A stretch of DNA of 33,472 bases from Muribaculaceae bacterium. GTDB lineage: Bacteria > Bacteroidota > Bacteroidia > Bacteroidales > Muribaculaceae. The notes under the pieces are model-generated. The model ran no database searches. It saw nothing but the letters and a program-made list of their open reading frames with translations, and was not told where the DNA came from. Where the stretch lies: assembly GCA_017449785.1 (NCBI GenBank), contig JAFTFA010000026.1:1-33472 (forward strand), written 5' to 3'. Below, one piece after another: positions 20,759 to 30,300 of this stretch (positions are counted from its first letter, which is position 1; each line of letters opens with the position of its first letter). A program made the position numbers and the translations under genes.

Positions 20759-20813
20759 AAAAAAACGTGTTTTGATAATGTTGATTAAATATAAATAAGG
20801 ACTCAAAGTGCTG

Positions 20814-20821
20814 CAAAAATA
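20814..20821 (-). promoter_or_regulatory. -7 box for the large surface-protein gene
   Basis: TATTTTTG on the minus strand, 55 nt before the ATG at 20758. No good -33 TTTG is seen at the right distance. It supports the short start and makes 20759-20959 a divergent promoter region. Confidence 0.5.
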
Positions 20822-20905
20822 TGAAAAAATGCTGGTTTTGTCAGTATTTTTCAACAAGAAAGCAAGTAATAGTCATCAAAACTCTATCGAAAACGATAGT
20901 GCTTC

Positions 20906-20936
20906 TTGCCTTTGTCACCGAGATTTCCTATTTTTG
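20906..20936 (+). promoter_or_regulatory. Promoter of the BspA-like LRR gene
   Basis: TTG at 20906-20908 is followed after 20 nt by TATTTTTG at 20929-20936. Transcription would begin near 20943. This rules out the longer frame that starts with TTG at 20906 and favours ATG 20960. Confidence 0.7.
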
Positions 20937-20959
20937 CAGTCTGTAATCAATCAATCAGC

Positions 20960-22819
20960 ATGACTAAGATGATGAAAACCAGACAATTCCTGCAGTGCAT
21001 GGCGGCACTCTTGCTTGCCATGGCGACTTGTCTGCCCATTAATGCCCAGTATGGCGGCCGCGGCGACAAGCGTTATCATGACCGCTTCTCCCGCACCAGT
21101 TCCTATGGTGACGTGGTGGAGATACGCCTGACCGAGCCCGGAACGCTGGAGCAGAAGATGCCCCAGGACATGATCAACCGTGTACGCCTGCTGCACGTCG
21201 AGGGCCCGATGAACAACAAGGACTTCAAGTTTATCAAGAAGTTGTGCGACCGCTCGCGTTGTGTCGATGGCCGTGACAAGTCGATAGACAATTACCTTGA
21301 CCTGGAGCTGGAGCGGGCACGCATCATGAGCTCGGGCACGGGCGGCCTGCTGAGCAGCGGTGGCGAGCGTGACGTGCTGGACGACGCACTGGCCTATTGC
21401 AGCCACCTGCGGTCCATCGTGCTGCCCGAGCGCCTCAAGCGCATCGGCAACAATGCGCTGCACGGTTGCAGCCAGCTGGAGGACGTGATCATGCCTCCCG
21501 GCGTTCGCGCGCTGGGCAGCAGGGCGTTCTCGGGATGCTACCGGCTGGAATACATTACCTTGCCCGATGGCTTGCAGACCATCGGCGACGAGTGCTTCGA
21601 GGGCTGTGAGCACCTGCGCAGCGTCACCATTCCGCGCACCGTGACCGAGATCGGCGAGAGGGCCTTCAGCGGCGCGGGCGTGCAGCGAGTGCTCCTTCCT
21701 GCCGGCCTGCTCACGCTGGGGGCGGGCGCCTTTGACAAGACACCGCTCACCGTGCTGGACCTGCCGGCCCAGACCCGGGTGGGCAACGACTACCTGGGCT
21801 ACATGTCCAAGTTGCAGGAAATCAATGTCGAGAACGGCAGCCGTTACTACACCTGCGAGGACGGCGCCCTCTATGACAACACGGGCCGCGTGCTGCTGCT
21901 CTATCCCGCGGGCCGTGACGGCATCGCCATGGTACCCGATGAGGTAGAGGTGATAGGTGACCGGGCGTTTAATGGCAGCGCGACCACGGGGATTGACCTG
22001 CCCGCCTCGTTGCGCACGGTGGGGCATCGTGCCTTTGCAGGCAGCAGGATAGAGTCGGTTGTCCTTCCGCCCAGCGTCAAGACAGTGGGCGAGTCGGCCT
22101 TTGAGAGCTGTTCCCGCCTGCAGCGTGTCGAGATGCCCGGTGTCGAGAGCATGGGCAAGTGCGCCTTTAAGTATTGCGGCGCGTTGCGGTCGTTCACGAC
22201 CAGCCGCGACATCACGACGATTCCCGTCGAGGCATTTGAGGAGTGCAAGAGCCTGACGACGATACAGTTGCCGTCGATGGTGACCACCATCGCCATGAGG
22301 GCCTTCAAGAACTGCCCCGCCATCGAGTCGGTCGAGTTTCCCATCGGCCTGACCGAAATCGGCAAGGAGGCCTTTGAGGGCAACAAGGCGCTCACGGCCA
22401 TCGACCTGCCGGCGGGATTGAAGGCCATCGGCGAGCGGGCCTTCAAGAAGTGCATTGGCCTGACAAGCGTGACGACACCCGAGGCCTGTTCCACGATTGA
22501 TAAAGAGGCCTTCAGGGAGTGCTCTGCTCTGGCAAGGATTGACCTGAACAACGGCCTTGCCACGCTGGGCGACAACGCCCTGCGCGAGACGGCCATCAGC
22601 GAGCTTGTCCTGCCCGAGAGCATGACCCATGTGGGCAAGAAGGTGGCCGAGAAGTGCAAGAACCTGACGCGCATCGAGTGCCACGCCGTGTTGCCGCCCA
22701 CGCTCGACGGCGTGAGCAACAACAAGGTGGAACTCCATGTCCCTGCCTCGTCGGTCAACGCCTACCATAGCGCCAAGAACTGGAAAAACTTCAAGACTAT
22801 CCTGCCCCTTGGGAAATAG
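20960..22819 (+). CDS. BspA-like leucine-rich repeat surface protein
   Basis: This 619-aa protein begins with a signal peptide (MTKMMKTRQFLQCMAALLLA, cut after INAQ). An N-terminal region of about 120 residues is followed by some 17 LRR_5 (Treponema pallidum/BspA type) repeats of about 23 residues, with the pattern L--I---AF-GC--L--V-LP (for example LKRIGNNALHGCSQLEDVIM and LQTIGDECFEGCEHLRSVTI). It ends in ELHVPASSVNAYHSAKNWKN, the usual closing segment of this family. BspA-like proteins are surface exposed and bind host proteins such as fibronectin in oral species. The ligand here is unknown. No type IX tail is visible, unlike the divergent neighbour. A clear promoter lies upstream, and no terminator is obvious before mutY 47 nt downstream. 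Confidence 0.92.
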   Translation: MTKMMKTRQFLQCMAALLLAMATCLPINAQYGGRGDKRYHDRFSRTSSYGDVVEIRLTEPGTLEQKMPQDMINRVRLLHVEGPMNNKDFKFIKKLCDRSRCVDGRDKSIDNYLDLELERARIMSSGTGGLLSSGGERDVLDDALAYCSHLRSIVLPERLKRIGNNALHGCSQLEDVIMPPGVRALGSRAFSGCYRLEYITLPDGLQTIGDECFEGCEHLRSVTIPRTVTEIGERAFSGAGVQRVLLPAGLLTLGAGAFDKTPLTVLDLPAQTRVGNDYLGYMSKLQEINVENGSRYYTCEDGALYDNTGRVLLLYPAGRDGIAMVPDEVEVIGDRAFNGSATTGIDLPASLRTVGHRAFAGSRIESVVLPPSVKTVGESAFESCSRLQRVEMPGVESMGKCAFKYCGALRSFTTSRDITTIPVEAFEECKSLTTIQLPSMVTTIAMRAFKNCPAIESVEFPIGLTEIGKEAFEGNKALTAIDLPAGLKAIGERAFKKCIGLTSVTTPEACSTIDKEAFRECSALARIDLNNGLATLGDNALRETAISELVLPESMTHVGKKVAEKCKNLTRIECHAVLPPTLDGVSNNKVELHVPASSVNAYHSAKNWKNFKTILPLGK

Positions 22820-22866
22820 GCTATCAGGTCGAGCCTTAGCGTTTATAAGGGAAGACAATAAGGACT

Positions 22867-23901
22867 ATGCCGTCCTGGCGTGAGGCTTTGTTGAGAAATA
22901 TGAGTGAGAATGGGTTTACAACGGCGTTGTTGAGGTGGTTTGCGCAATATGGGCGCGAGCTGCCGTGGCGGGGCATCGGTGACCCATACGCTATCTGGGT
23001 GAGCGAGGTGATCCTGCAGCAGACGCGCATCGAGCAGGGGCGTGACTACTGGTTGCGCTTCATGGAACGGTTCCCGACTGTCGAGGCCCTGGCCGCCGCC
23101 AGCGAGGACGAGGTGCTCAGGCTGTGGCAGGGGCTGGGCTACTACAGCCGTGCCCGCAACATGCACGCCGCGGCCCGCCAGATCGTGGAAATGGGCGGTT
23201 TCCCGCGCTCGGTCAAGGGGCTGCGTGCCCTCAAGGGGGTGGGGGACTATACCGCTGCCGCGGTGGGGTCGATGGCCTTCGGGCTGCCGGCTGCTGCCGT
23301 CGATGGCAATGTCTATCGCGTGCTATCGCGGCACTACGGCATCGATGTGCCCATCAACACGACCCGGGGGAAGCGCACCTTTGAGGCTCTGGCCCAAGAA
23401 CTGTTGCCGTCGGGGCAGGCGTCGGCCTTCAATCAGGCGATGATGGACTTCGGGGCCACGTGGTGCACGCCGCGCTTGCCACGCTGCATCGACTGTCCCG
23501 TGGCCGGGACCTGTGAAGCCCTGCACACGGGCCGCATTGACCAGTTGCCCGTCAAGGAAAAGAAATTGAAGGTCAAGGAGCGGCGCCTGAGCTACATCTA
23601 CGTCCGCAATGGGGGGATGACCGCCCTGCATCGCCGTCCCGCGGGAGACATCTGGCAGGGCCTGTGGGAACCGCTGCTGGTCGAGGACGGGCCGTTGCCC
23701 GACTTGGGCTGCCCGCTCACGCTGGTGGCCGGCGGCGTGAAGCATGTGCTCACCCACCGCATCCTGCTGGCCGACTTCTACCTTGCCGAGCCTGCCGTGC
23801 GTCCTGTGCTGCCCGATGGATATGTGTGGATCAACGAGCGGGAGATAGCCGATTATGCCCTCCCCCGCCTGGTAGAAAAACTCATCAATAAGTTGCCGTG
23901 A
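22867..23901 (+). CDS. mutY: A/G-specific adenine DNA glycosylase
   Basis: MutY removes adenine mispaired with 8-oxoguanine and so prevents G:C to T:A changes. The HhH-GPD domain shows the catalytic Glu in WVSEVILQQTRIEQG (about E47), the helix-hairpin-helix LKGVGDYTAAAVGS (about 122-135) and the Asp in AVDGNVYRVLSR (about D146). All four iron-sulfur cysteines are in place (C200, C207, C210, C216; spacing C-x6-C-x2-C-x5-C). A C-terminal NUDIX-like domain (about 235-340, with WQGLWEPLL) recognises 8-oxoG. An AGGA four bases before ATG 22867 resembles a ribosome site, but ATG 22900 (MSENGFTTALLRWF) fits family N-termini equally well. It follows the LRR gene by 47 nt without its own clear promoter. 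Confidence 0.95.
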   Translation: MPSWREALLRNMSENGFTTALLRWFAQYGRELPWRGIGDPYAIWVSEVILQQTRIEQGRDYWLRFMERFPTVEALAAASEDEVLRLWQGLGYYSRARNMHAAARQIVEMGGFPRSVKGLRALKGVGDYTAAAVGSMAFGLPAAAVDGNVYRVLSRHYGIDVPINTTRGKRTFEALAQELLPSGQASAFNQAMMDFGATWCTPRLPRCIDCPVAGTCEALHTGRIDQLPVKEKKLKVKERRLSYIYVRNGGMTALHRRPAGDIWQGLWEPLLVEDGPLPDLGCPLTLVAGGVKHVLTHRILLADFYLAEPAVRPVLPDGYVWINEREIADYALPRLVEKLINKLP

Positions 23902-23930
23902 CGTGCCCCCACGCCTAAGCCGAACGAACA

Positions 23931-24120
23931 TCACGCTAAGTCGCTAAGTTTTATTATAGAAGACATAAAAACGAGAAAGACAAAATATTGATAATCAATA
24001 AGATATTCAAATTTTTCTTTCTTGTCTTCCAACTTTAAATCGACCTATGGTTGCTTGAAAATAGCACACTTGAGACTCACGCCAAGCCGCGAAGTTTTTT
24101 TAGTTGGCGGCTTGGCGTGA
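23931..24120. repeat. Repeat-rich intergenic element between mutY and the lipoprotein gene
   Basis: A 22-nt sequence at 23931-23952 (TCACGCTAAGTCGCTAAG followed by TTTT) recurs at 24077-24098 with three substitutions. The second copy is the left arm of a perfect 14-bp inverted repeat (24077-24090 with 24107-24120, loop of 16 nt containing seven T). Between the copies lie further inverted pairs: GAAGACA (23959-23965) with TGTCTTC (24023-24029), AGAAAGA (23974-23980) with TCTTTCT (24016-24022), and the palindrome TATTGATAATCAATA at 23986-24000. Together they can fold into one long hairpin. No coding signal is seen. This resembles a small non-autonomous palindromic element. The 14-bp hairpin may also end transcription. 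Confidence 0.65.
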
Positions 24121-24167
24121 TGATGTTCGATTAGGTCGTCTTGGAGTGAGGCCCGATGTGGGCTGGA

Positions 24168-24608
24168 TTACTCTTCGGGCGTGACTTCCACAGGGTTGAT
24201 GTCGTAGTTGTAGGTCCTGAGCGTCTCGTTCTCCATGACCACGTCTCCGCGCTTGACGGCACGGACCAGGTGGAAGAGGCACGTGAAGTGCTTGCTGTCA
24301 CCGTCATACATCTGGTTGTACTCCTCAAACTCCTTGTCACAGGCCTGGATGACGGCATCGTCGTTGCCTTTGTTGTCGAGCGAGGGATAGACCTTGCGGA
24401 TGACCTCTCTCATGCGCTTGATGGGGCTGTAGTAGCGGTCGGTCAAGTCGCTGGAGCCATTGATGAGGAATTCCTCCTCGATGTCGAGATAATAGTCGAT
24501 GACATTGGACTTGGGCTCATCGTCGCCGCAGGAGGTGAGCCCTCCCAGCGTGGCGACAAGCAAGAGCGAGAACAGCAGCCCCCGCCAGTGTTTGAGTTGA
24601 TGCTTCAT
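24168..24608 (-). CDS. Lipoprotein of unknown function (146 aa)
   Basis: A basic N-terminus (MKHQLKHWRG), a hydrophobic core and a lipobox LTSC (Cys at about residue 27) followed by GDDEPKS mark a lipoprotein. The acidic residues after the Cys fit Bacteroidetes surface-lipoprotein export signals. The mature part is rich in acidic and aromatic residues (YYLDIEEEFLINGS, then YYSPIKRMREVIRKVYPSLD) and probably mostly helical. I recognise no family. It lies 10 nt after the dockerin-like gene and must share its transcript, so the two proteins may act together at the cell envelope. Confidence 0.75.
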   Translation of the reverse strand: MKHQLKHWRGLLFSLLLVATLGGLTSCGDDEPKSNVIDYYLDIEEEFLINGSSDLTDRYYSPIKRMREVIRKVYPSLDNKGNDDAVIQACDKEFEEYNQMYDGDSKHFTCLFHLVRAVKRGDVVMENETLRTYNYDINPVEVTPEE

Positions 24609-24618
24609 GTCTCGAGAC

Positions 24619-24960
24619 TTACTTGTTGTTCAGGTTGTGCTGGATGGCATCGGTGACATCCTCGATGTTGGGGTCGCCGGTGGTCGATTGGAGCGTTTCC
24701 TGGATGAGGGTCTCAACGTCGATGTTCTTGGCCTTGGCGCGCATGGCCTGCTCAGCCTGGAGGTCGTTATTGATCATGGCGGTGACATCGGCAATCGAGA
24801 GCATGCCGTCGTTGTTGGCGTCAAAACGGTTCAAGGCCTGGGCCGTGGGCTGGCCACCCTTCAAGAGCACTTCGATGCACTCCTTGACCTGTGCCTCGTT
24901 GGCACTGGCGCTAAATCCCAGAACAGCAACAAAAAATAATGAAGTAAAGATCTTTTTCAT
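24619..24960 (-). CDS. Small exported dockerin-like (EF-hand) protein (113 aa)
   Basis: After a signal peptide (MKKIFTSLFFVAVLGFSASA) comes a segment FDANNDGMLSIADVTAMIN (about residues 45-63). It matches the calcium-binding loop and F-helix of a type I dockerin repeat (D-N-D-x-L-x-x-D). A second, weaker repeat lies near the end (GDPNIEDVTDAIQHNLN), lacking some calcium ligands. Dockerins bind cohesins in cellulosomes, but in Bacteroidetes such repeats also occur in unrelated surface proteins, and no cohesin is seen here. The frame extends to 25005, but ATG 24960 is chosen because the promoter -7 box lies at 25003-25010. The lipoprotein gene follows after 10 nt. Confidence 0.8.
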   Translation of the reverse strand: MKKIFTSLFFVAVLGFSASANEAQVKECIEVLLKGGQPTAQALNRFDANNDGMLSIADVTAMINNDLQAEQAMRAKAKNIDVETLIQETLQSTTGDPNIEDVTDAIQHNLNNK

Positions 24961-25002
24961 ATCGTTTCCCTTTCTTTTGATTGATGAATTGATTTCTTGA
25001 CG

Positions 25003-25033
25003 CAAAGGTAATGAGATAAATCGGATTCTGCAA
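25003..25033 (-). promoter_or_regulatory. Promoter of the dockerin-like/lipoprotein unit
   Basis: On the minus strand TTG (25031-25033) is followed after 20 nt by TACCTTTG (25003-25010). Transcription would start near 24996, about 36 nt before the ATG at 24960. Confidence 0.7.
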
Positions 25034-25196
25034 GATTTTTAACGACAATTATCACAAGAGGATTGTTTCGCCCGTTGCCCCGTCACCAGGGCCTGCCGAT
25101 GACCCCAATGAAGGGGATAAACGCGGTTTACAAAGTTTTTGACACTCCATTGCCCAGAAAATGCCGAAAAGAGGCAGGCATTTCGGTAAAAATGCC

Positions 25197-25204
25197 TAAT
25201 TTTG
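25197..25204 (+). promoter_or_regulatory. -7 box for nadE
   Basis: TAATTTTG, 32 nt before the ATG at 25237. A clear -33 TTTG is not seen. The divergent gap 24961-25236 therefore carries promoters for both sides and nothing else I can support. Confidence 0.5.
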
Positions 25205-25236
25205 CAAGTTAAACCAATTGTAACGATAGTAAGGAA

Positions 25237-27225
25237 ATGGCAAAGACAATCAAGAATACGGTGACGGACTACGGTCTGGTGAGAGTGGCGGCCGCTGTCC
25301 CTCAGGTCAATGTGGCCGATGTCGATGGCAATGTGGCCCACATCATCGAGAGCATAGACCAGGCAGTGAAGGCCCAGGCGCACATCGTCGTGCTGCCCGA
25401 ACTGTGTGTGACGGGATACACCTGTGCCGACCTGTTTGGCAACGAGTTGTTGCTGGACGCGGCCGAGCAGGCATTGCTCACGCTGCGTGACCATTACAGT
25501 GACGTTCCCGTGATGGTTGTCGTGGGAGCACCGCTGCGCTGCAGCGGACACCTGTTCAACTGCGCGGTGGTGCTGAACCACGGCGAGATGTGGGTGGTAC
25601 CCAAGACCTATATCCCCAACTATAAGGAATTCTACGAGAAGCGGTGGTTCACCACGAGCAACATCACAGCCATCGCCGGCAAGGACAGCATCACCGTGGG
25701 GGACGAGGAAGTGCCCTTCGGGACCCATCAGATCTTTGAGGCCGGGCGTGCCCGCGTGGCCGTCGAGATCTGTGAGGACCTGTGGGTTCCCGCTCCGCCC
25801 AGCAGCATTGCCGCTATCAATGGTGCCAATGTCATCGTGAACCTGTCGGCCAGCAACGAGCTCATCGGCAAGCACAATTACCTGATGGACCTGATCAAGC
25901 ACCAGAGTGCCCATTGCATCGCAGCCTATGTCTATGCCTCATGCGGCTACGGCGAATCGACGACCGATCTCGTCTTTGGCGGCAATGCCGTCATTGCCGA
26001 GAACGGCAAGATGCTGGCCGAGGGTCAGCGCTTCGCTACCCGGCCCCAGATGTCTGTTGCCGACGTTGACATCGCTGCCCTGGAGAACGAGCGTCGTGTC
26101 AACGGCAGCTTTGCCGACAGCATGGTGCAATTCGGCACCCCCTTTGAGCGCATTCCCATGGTGGTGGCAGGACCCATCGACTATGAACAGCAGGAACTGT
26201 TGCGCCCCGTGCGCCGCCTGCCGTTTGTTCCCGCCGGGGATGACCGCCTGAATGCCCGCTGCGAGGAGATTATCGCTATCCAGACCGAGGGCCTGATGCG
26301 CCGCCTGGACTTCACCGGCATTCCCACGATCGTCGTGGGCGTGTCGGGCGGACTGGACTCGACGCTGGCGCTGCTGGTCGCCGTGCGTACATTTGACCGC
26401 ATGGGCCGTGACCGCAAGGACATTCACGCCATCACGATGCCGGGCTTCGGCACGACCGACCGCACCTACACCAACGCCTGTGCGATGGTCCGTGCCCTGG
26501 GCGTGACGCTCCACGAGATCAGCATCGCTGCCGCCGTGACCCAGCACTTCCAGGACATCGGCCACGATGCCGCCAACCACGACGTGACCTACGAGAACAG
26601 CCAGGCCCGCGAGCGCACCCAGATACTGATGGACTTCTCCAACAAGGTGAACGGCCTCGTGCTGGGCACGGGCGACCTGTCGGAACTGGCGCTGGGCTGG
26701 GCAACCTATAACGGCGACCACATGTCGATGTATAACGTCAACGTGAGCATCCCCAAGACGCTGGTGCGCCACCTGGTGCGCTGGTTTGCCGACTCGCTCA
26801 ACGACGGCACGGCCGGCGGGCAGGCTATCCACGACACGCTGCTCGACGTGTTTAACACGCCCATCAGCCCCGAATTGACGCCTGCTGCCAGCGACGGCAC
26901 CATCCTGCAGGTGACTGAGGACATCGTGGGCCCCTATGAGCTGCACGACTTCTTCCTGTTCAACATGCTGCGTTACGGTTTCACGCCCGCCAAGCTGTAC
27001 TTGCTGGCCCGCAAGGCCTTCAAGGGCGAATATGACAACGCGACGGTCAAGAAGTGGCTGCGCACCTTCTGCAAGCGGTTTTTTGCCCAGCAGTTCAAGC
27101 GTTCTTGCCTGCCCGACGGGCCCAAGGTGGGAAGCGTGTCGCTGTCGCCCCGCGGCGACTGGCGCATGCCCAGCGACGCCTCGTCGCGCCTGTGGATCGC
27201 CCAGTGTGACCAGTTGCCCGAGTAA
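25237..27225 (+). CDS. nadE: Glutamine-dependent NAD+ synthetase
   Basis: NadE carries out the last step of NAD+ synthesis, amidating nicotinic acid adenine dinucleotide with ATP and glutamine-derived ammonia, in the cytoplasm. The N-terminal nitrilase-type glutaminase domain has the catalytic triad: Glu in VVLPELCVTGYTC (about E55), Lys in VPKTYIPNYKEFYE (about K123) and Cys in VAVEICEDLWVP (about C179). The C-terminal synthetase has the ATP pyrophosphatase P-loop VGVSGGLDSTLAL (about 367-379). A GTGDLSELALGWATYNGDHM segment near 477-496 is the usual substrate-binding region. The 662-aa two-domain form is complete. It lies 88 nt before tamB with no clear terminator in between. Confidence 0.97.
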   Translation: MAKTIKNTVTDYGLVRVAAAVPQVNVADVDGNVAHIIESIDQAVKAQAHIVVLPELCVTGYTCADLFGNELLLDAAEQALLTLRDHYSDVPVMVVVGAPLRCSGHLFNCAVVLNHGEMWVVPKTYIPNYKEFYEKRWFTTSNITAIAGKDSITVGDEEVPFGTHQIFEAGRARVAVEICEDLWVPAPPSSIAAINGANVIVNLSASNELIGKHNYLMDLIKHQSAHCIAAYVYASCGYGESTTDLVFGGNAVIAENGKMLAEGQRFATRPQMSVADVDIAALENERRVNGSFADSMVQFGTPFERIPMVVAGPIDYEQQELLRPVRRLPFVPAGDDRLNARCEEIIAIQTEGLMRRLDFTGIPTIVVGVSGGLDSTLALLVAVRTFDRMGRDRKDIHAITMPGFGTTDRTYTNACAMVRALGVTLHEISIAAAVTQHFQDIGHDAANHDVTYENSQARERTQILMDFSNKVNGLVLGTGDLSELALGWATYNGDHMSMYNVNVSIPKTLVRHLVRWFADSLNDGTAGGQAIHDTLLDVFNTPISPELTPAASDGTILQVTEDIVGPYELHDFFLFNMLRYGFTPAKLYLLARKAFKGEYDNATVKKWLRTFCKRFFAQQFKRSCLPDGPKVGSVSLSPRGDWRMPSDASSRLWIAQCDQLPE

Positions 27226-27313
27226 CCGGCCCATCGCCTGTCAACCGATAAAAAGACCGTGACAATGGCCTGATGGCACCTGATTTGCAAGAGAAGGTTG
27301 TAAAAACGACAAA

Positions 27314-30300
27314 ATGACCCTGACCCGAGGAACATATAACGTGCTGAGGAGCGTGGTAGTCACCGCGCTGGTGGCGGTGGTGGGAATCATCGCGCTGGCC
27401 TACTTGCTGCTGCTCTTGCCCCCCGTGCAGCAGCGGCTGTGCCACGAGGGAGAGAAAGCCCTGGGCGAATTCCTGAAGACCGAGGTCAATGTCGGCTCGG
27501 TGTCGGTCACGCCCTTCAACCAGCTGGAACTGCGCGATGTCCTCATCTATGACCAGCAGGGCGACTCGCTGCTCACCGTCGGCAAGTTGGGTGCCGGCAT
27601 CAACCTCAGGGACCTGATTGCCGATCATCGCATCGTCGTCACCTATGGCGAGATCATTGACCTGGCCGGTCACGTGACCCGTCCCGATAAGGACAGCCCG
27701 ACCAATGTGCAATTCATCATCGACGCCTTCAAGCCCAAGGACGACAAGCCGCCCAAGCCGTTTGACGTCCAGGTCAAGACCGTTGTCATGCGCCAGTCGT
27801 CGTTGACCTATGATGTGCTGGACCAGCCCCGCAGGAGCGGCCGTTTTGACCCCAACCATCTGTCCGTGAGCAACCTGCGTGCCGACTTGTCCTTGCCGCA
27901 ACTCAAGAACAACGACTTCGACATCCGTGTCAAGCGATTGTCGTTTGACGAGGGCAGCGGTTTCTCGCTGCGCCGCCTGTCCACCGATGTCCACATCACC
28001 GACAACGCGCTTGATGTCAAGGATATCAAGTTGAAGTTGCCCGGCAGTGACATCCGGCTGGATGACATCCACCTGGAGTACACTTCGCTCAAGACCCTGG
28101 GCAGCGAATTGGCCCAGATGCCCTTGAGGGTGAGCACGACGGGCAGCAGGGTCACCCTGTCGGATTTTGCCGCATTCTCGCCGCAGCTTGCCCGTTTCGG
28201 CGAGCCGATGGACATCGACGCGACGGTGTTGCGCGACGGTTCGCGCATTGAGGTCCCCGTCCTCAACGTGAGCACTGCGGGCGGTGGCCTGGCGCTCAAC
28301 ACGCGGGGCAGCGTGGTCCTGCCCAACGAGGGCGGCTACTATGCGCTGGACCTGGACCGCATCGACCTGGATGCCAAGGCAGCCACCCTGGATGACATCA
28401 TGGGGCTCGTTCCCGGCCTGTCCTCACAGGCCCGAGGCATCATCTCGCGTTGCGGCAATGTCACCCTGGACGGGGAACTGCACAGCAAGCGTAGCCAATT
28501 GACCTTCAACGGCAATGTGGGCACCACGCTGGGCCACGTCAACCTCAATGGCGCCTTGACCCAGCAGCAGGGCAATGACCGCTTCAGCGGCCACGTCAAG
28601 ACCGAAGGCCTGCAACTGGGCGACTTGCTCGACAAGAACGACCTGGTGGGCCAGGTCGCCATCGATGCCCAGATCGACGCTCTGATCCAGGGCAACGACG
28701 TCTCGGGTCACCTGAAGGGTCACCTGCCCTTTATCGATTTCAAGGGCGTGCGCTACCACGACATCACTGCCGACGTGGACAAGCAGGGCAACGACTTCAC
28801 CGGCTCGCTGGCGATGAACGATGCCAATGGCCGCATCGCTGTCGACGGCAAGGCCCTGCTCAATGGGGCCAACTCCAACTATGATGTCAACATCAGTGCC
28901 GACAACCTGAACCTTGCCCGTCTGGGCCTTGTCGACAAATATCCCGACCACCGCCTCACTGCCACGGCGACGGCCTCGTTCTGGGGTAACTCGCTGGACA
29001 ATGCGTCGGGCCACATCCAGGTCGATGACTTCGCGTTTACCGACAGCCGTGACCGCGGCCTGAAGTTCAACAGCCTGCAACTCAATGCCGACAATAACGG
29101 CTATGACAAGGTCATCAGCATCGAGAGCGACCACATTGATGGCTTCGTGTCGGGTCAATATGACTTCAAGACGATCGTGCCCACCGTCAAGCACATGCTC
29201 TCCAACGCCTTCCCGCAGTACTTCGGCGACTATGCCGACTACAGGCACGATGGCCTGCCCAATGATGTCCGTCTCAACCTTGTGGTCAATCCCGATGACG
29301 AGCTGAACAAGATGCTCAATCTGCCGCTCAAGCTGGCCTATCGGGCCGTCATCGAGGGCAACCTCAACGAGAGCGACACCACATTTGACCTCGTGGTGGA
29401 TGCACCGCTGATCGTGCAGGGCACCAACAAGGTCATCGAGCAGACCCGCCTGTTCATGGCCCTGGACAGCGCCTCCAACAATGTCGTGCTCAACGTCCAG
29501 TCGCGTTATCCTGCCAAAAAGGGCATGATCGACCTCGACCTGGATGCCAGCGGCCAGAACAACCGCGTCGATGCCAACCTGGCATGGCGCATGCCTCAGG
29601 AGCATGACTTCCACGGCAACCTGAACTTGAGCGGCATGGTCGATCGCGGCTCGCAGGGCGGCCTGAAGGCCGACATCGACATCCATCCGTCCCAGCTGGT
29701 GTTCAACGACACCATCTGGGAGGTCAAGAAAGGGCACGTGGGCATCGATAACGGCGTGATCACCGTCGAGAACTTGGCAGGAGGCCGTGATGACCAGTTC
29801 ATCCACATCAACGGCAAGGTGTCTCATGACCCCGATGATGCCCTGTGCCTGGAGATGAACGACATGAACCTGGATTACGTCTTCGAGACGCTGGCCATCG
29901 ACCACGTGGACTTCGGCGGCAGGGCGACGAGCAAGTTCTACGCGAGCGACCTGCTCTCGGGTGCCCCCCAGCTCTACACGCCCAGCCTGTTCATCAAGAA
30001 CATCTCCTATAACGGCACCGTCATGGGAGACCTGGACATTGCCGTGAACTATGACAACGACACGCGCGGCATCATGGTCAAAGGCGACATCGCCCAGCCC
30101 AACGGACGCCGCAGCGACCTGCAAGGTGGCATCTATGTCGCTGACGACTCGCTGTATATCGAGTTTGACACCGACCATGCCAATGTCGCCTTCCTCAAGC
30201 CCTACATGGAGGCCTTCACCAGCGATGTACAGGGCGAGATGTCGGGCAAGGCCATCCTGTTCGGTAATTTCCACACGATCAACCTCGAGGGAGACATCGT

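Noticed and set aside
20951..22858. 635-aa open frame on the minus strand opposite the LRR gene
   Set aside because: It mirrors the repeat structure of the LRR gene, is rich in Ala/Gly/His/Gln, and has no signal peptide or family motif. It is a shadow caused by GC-rich codon use.
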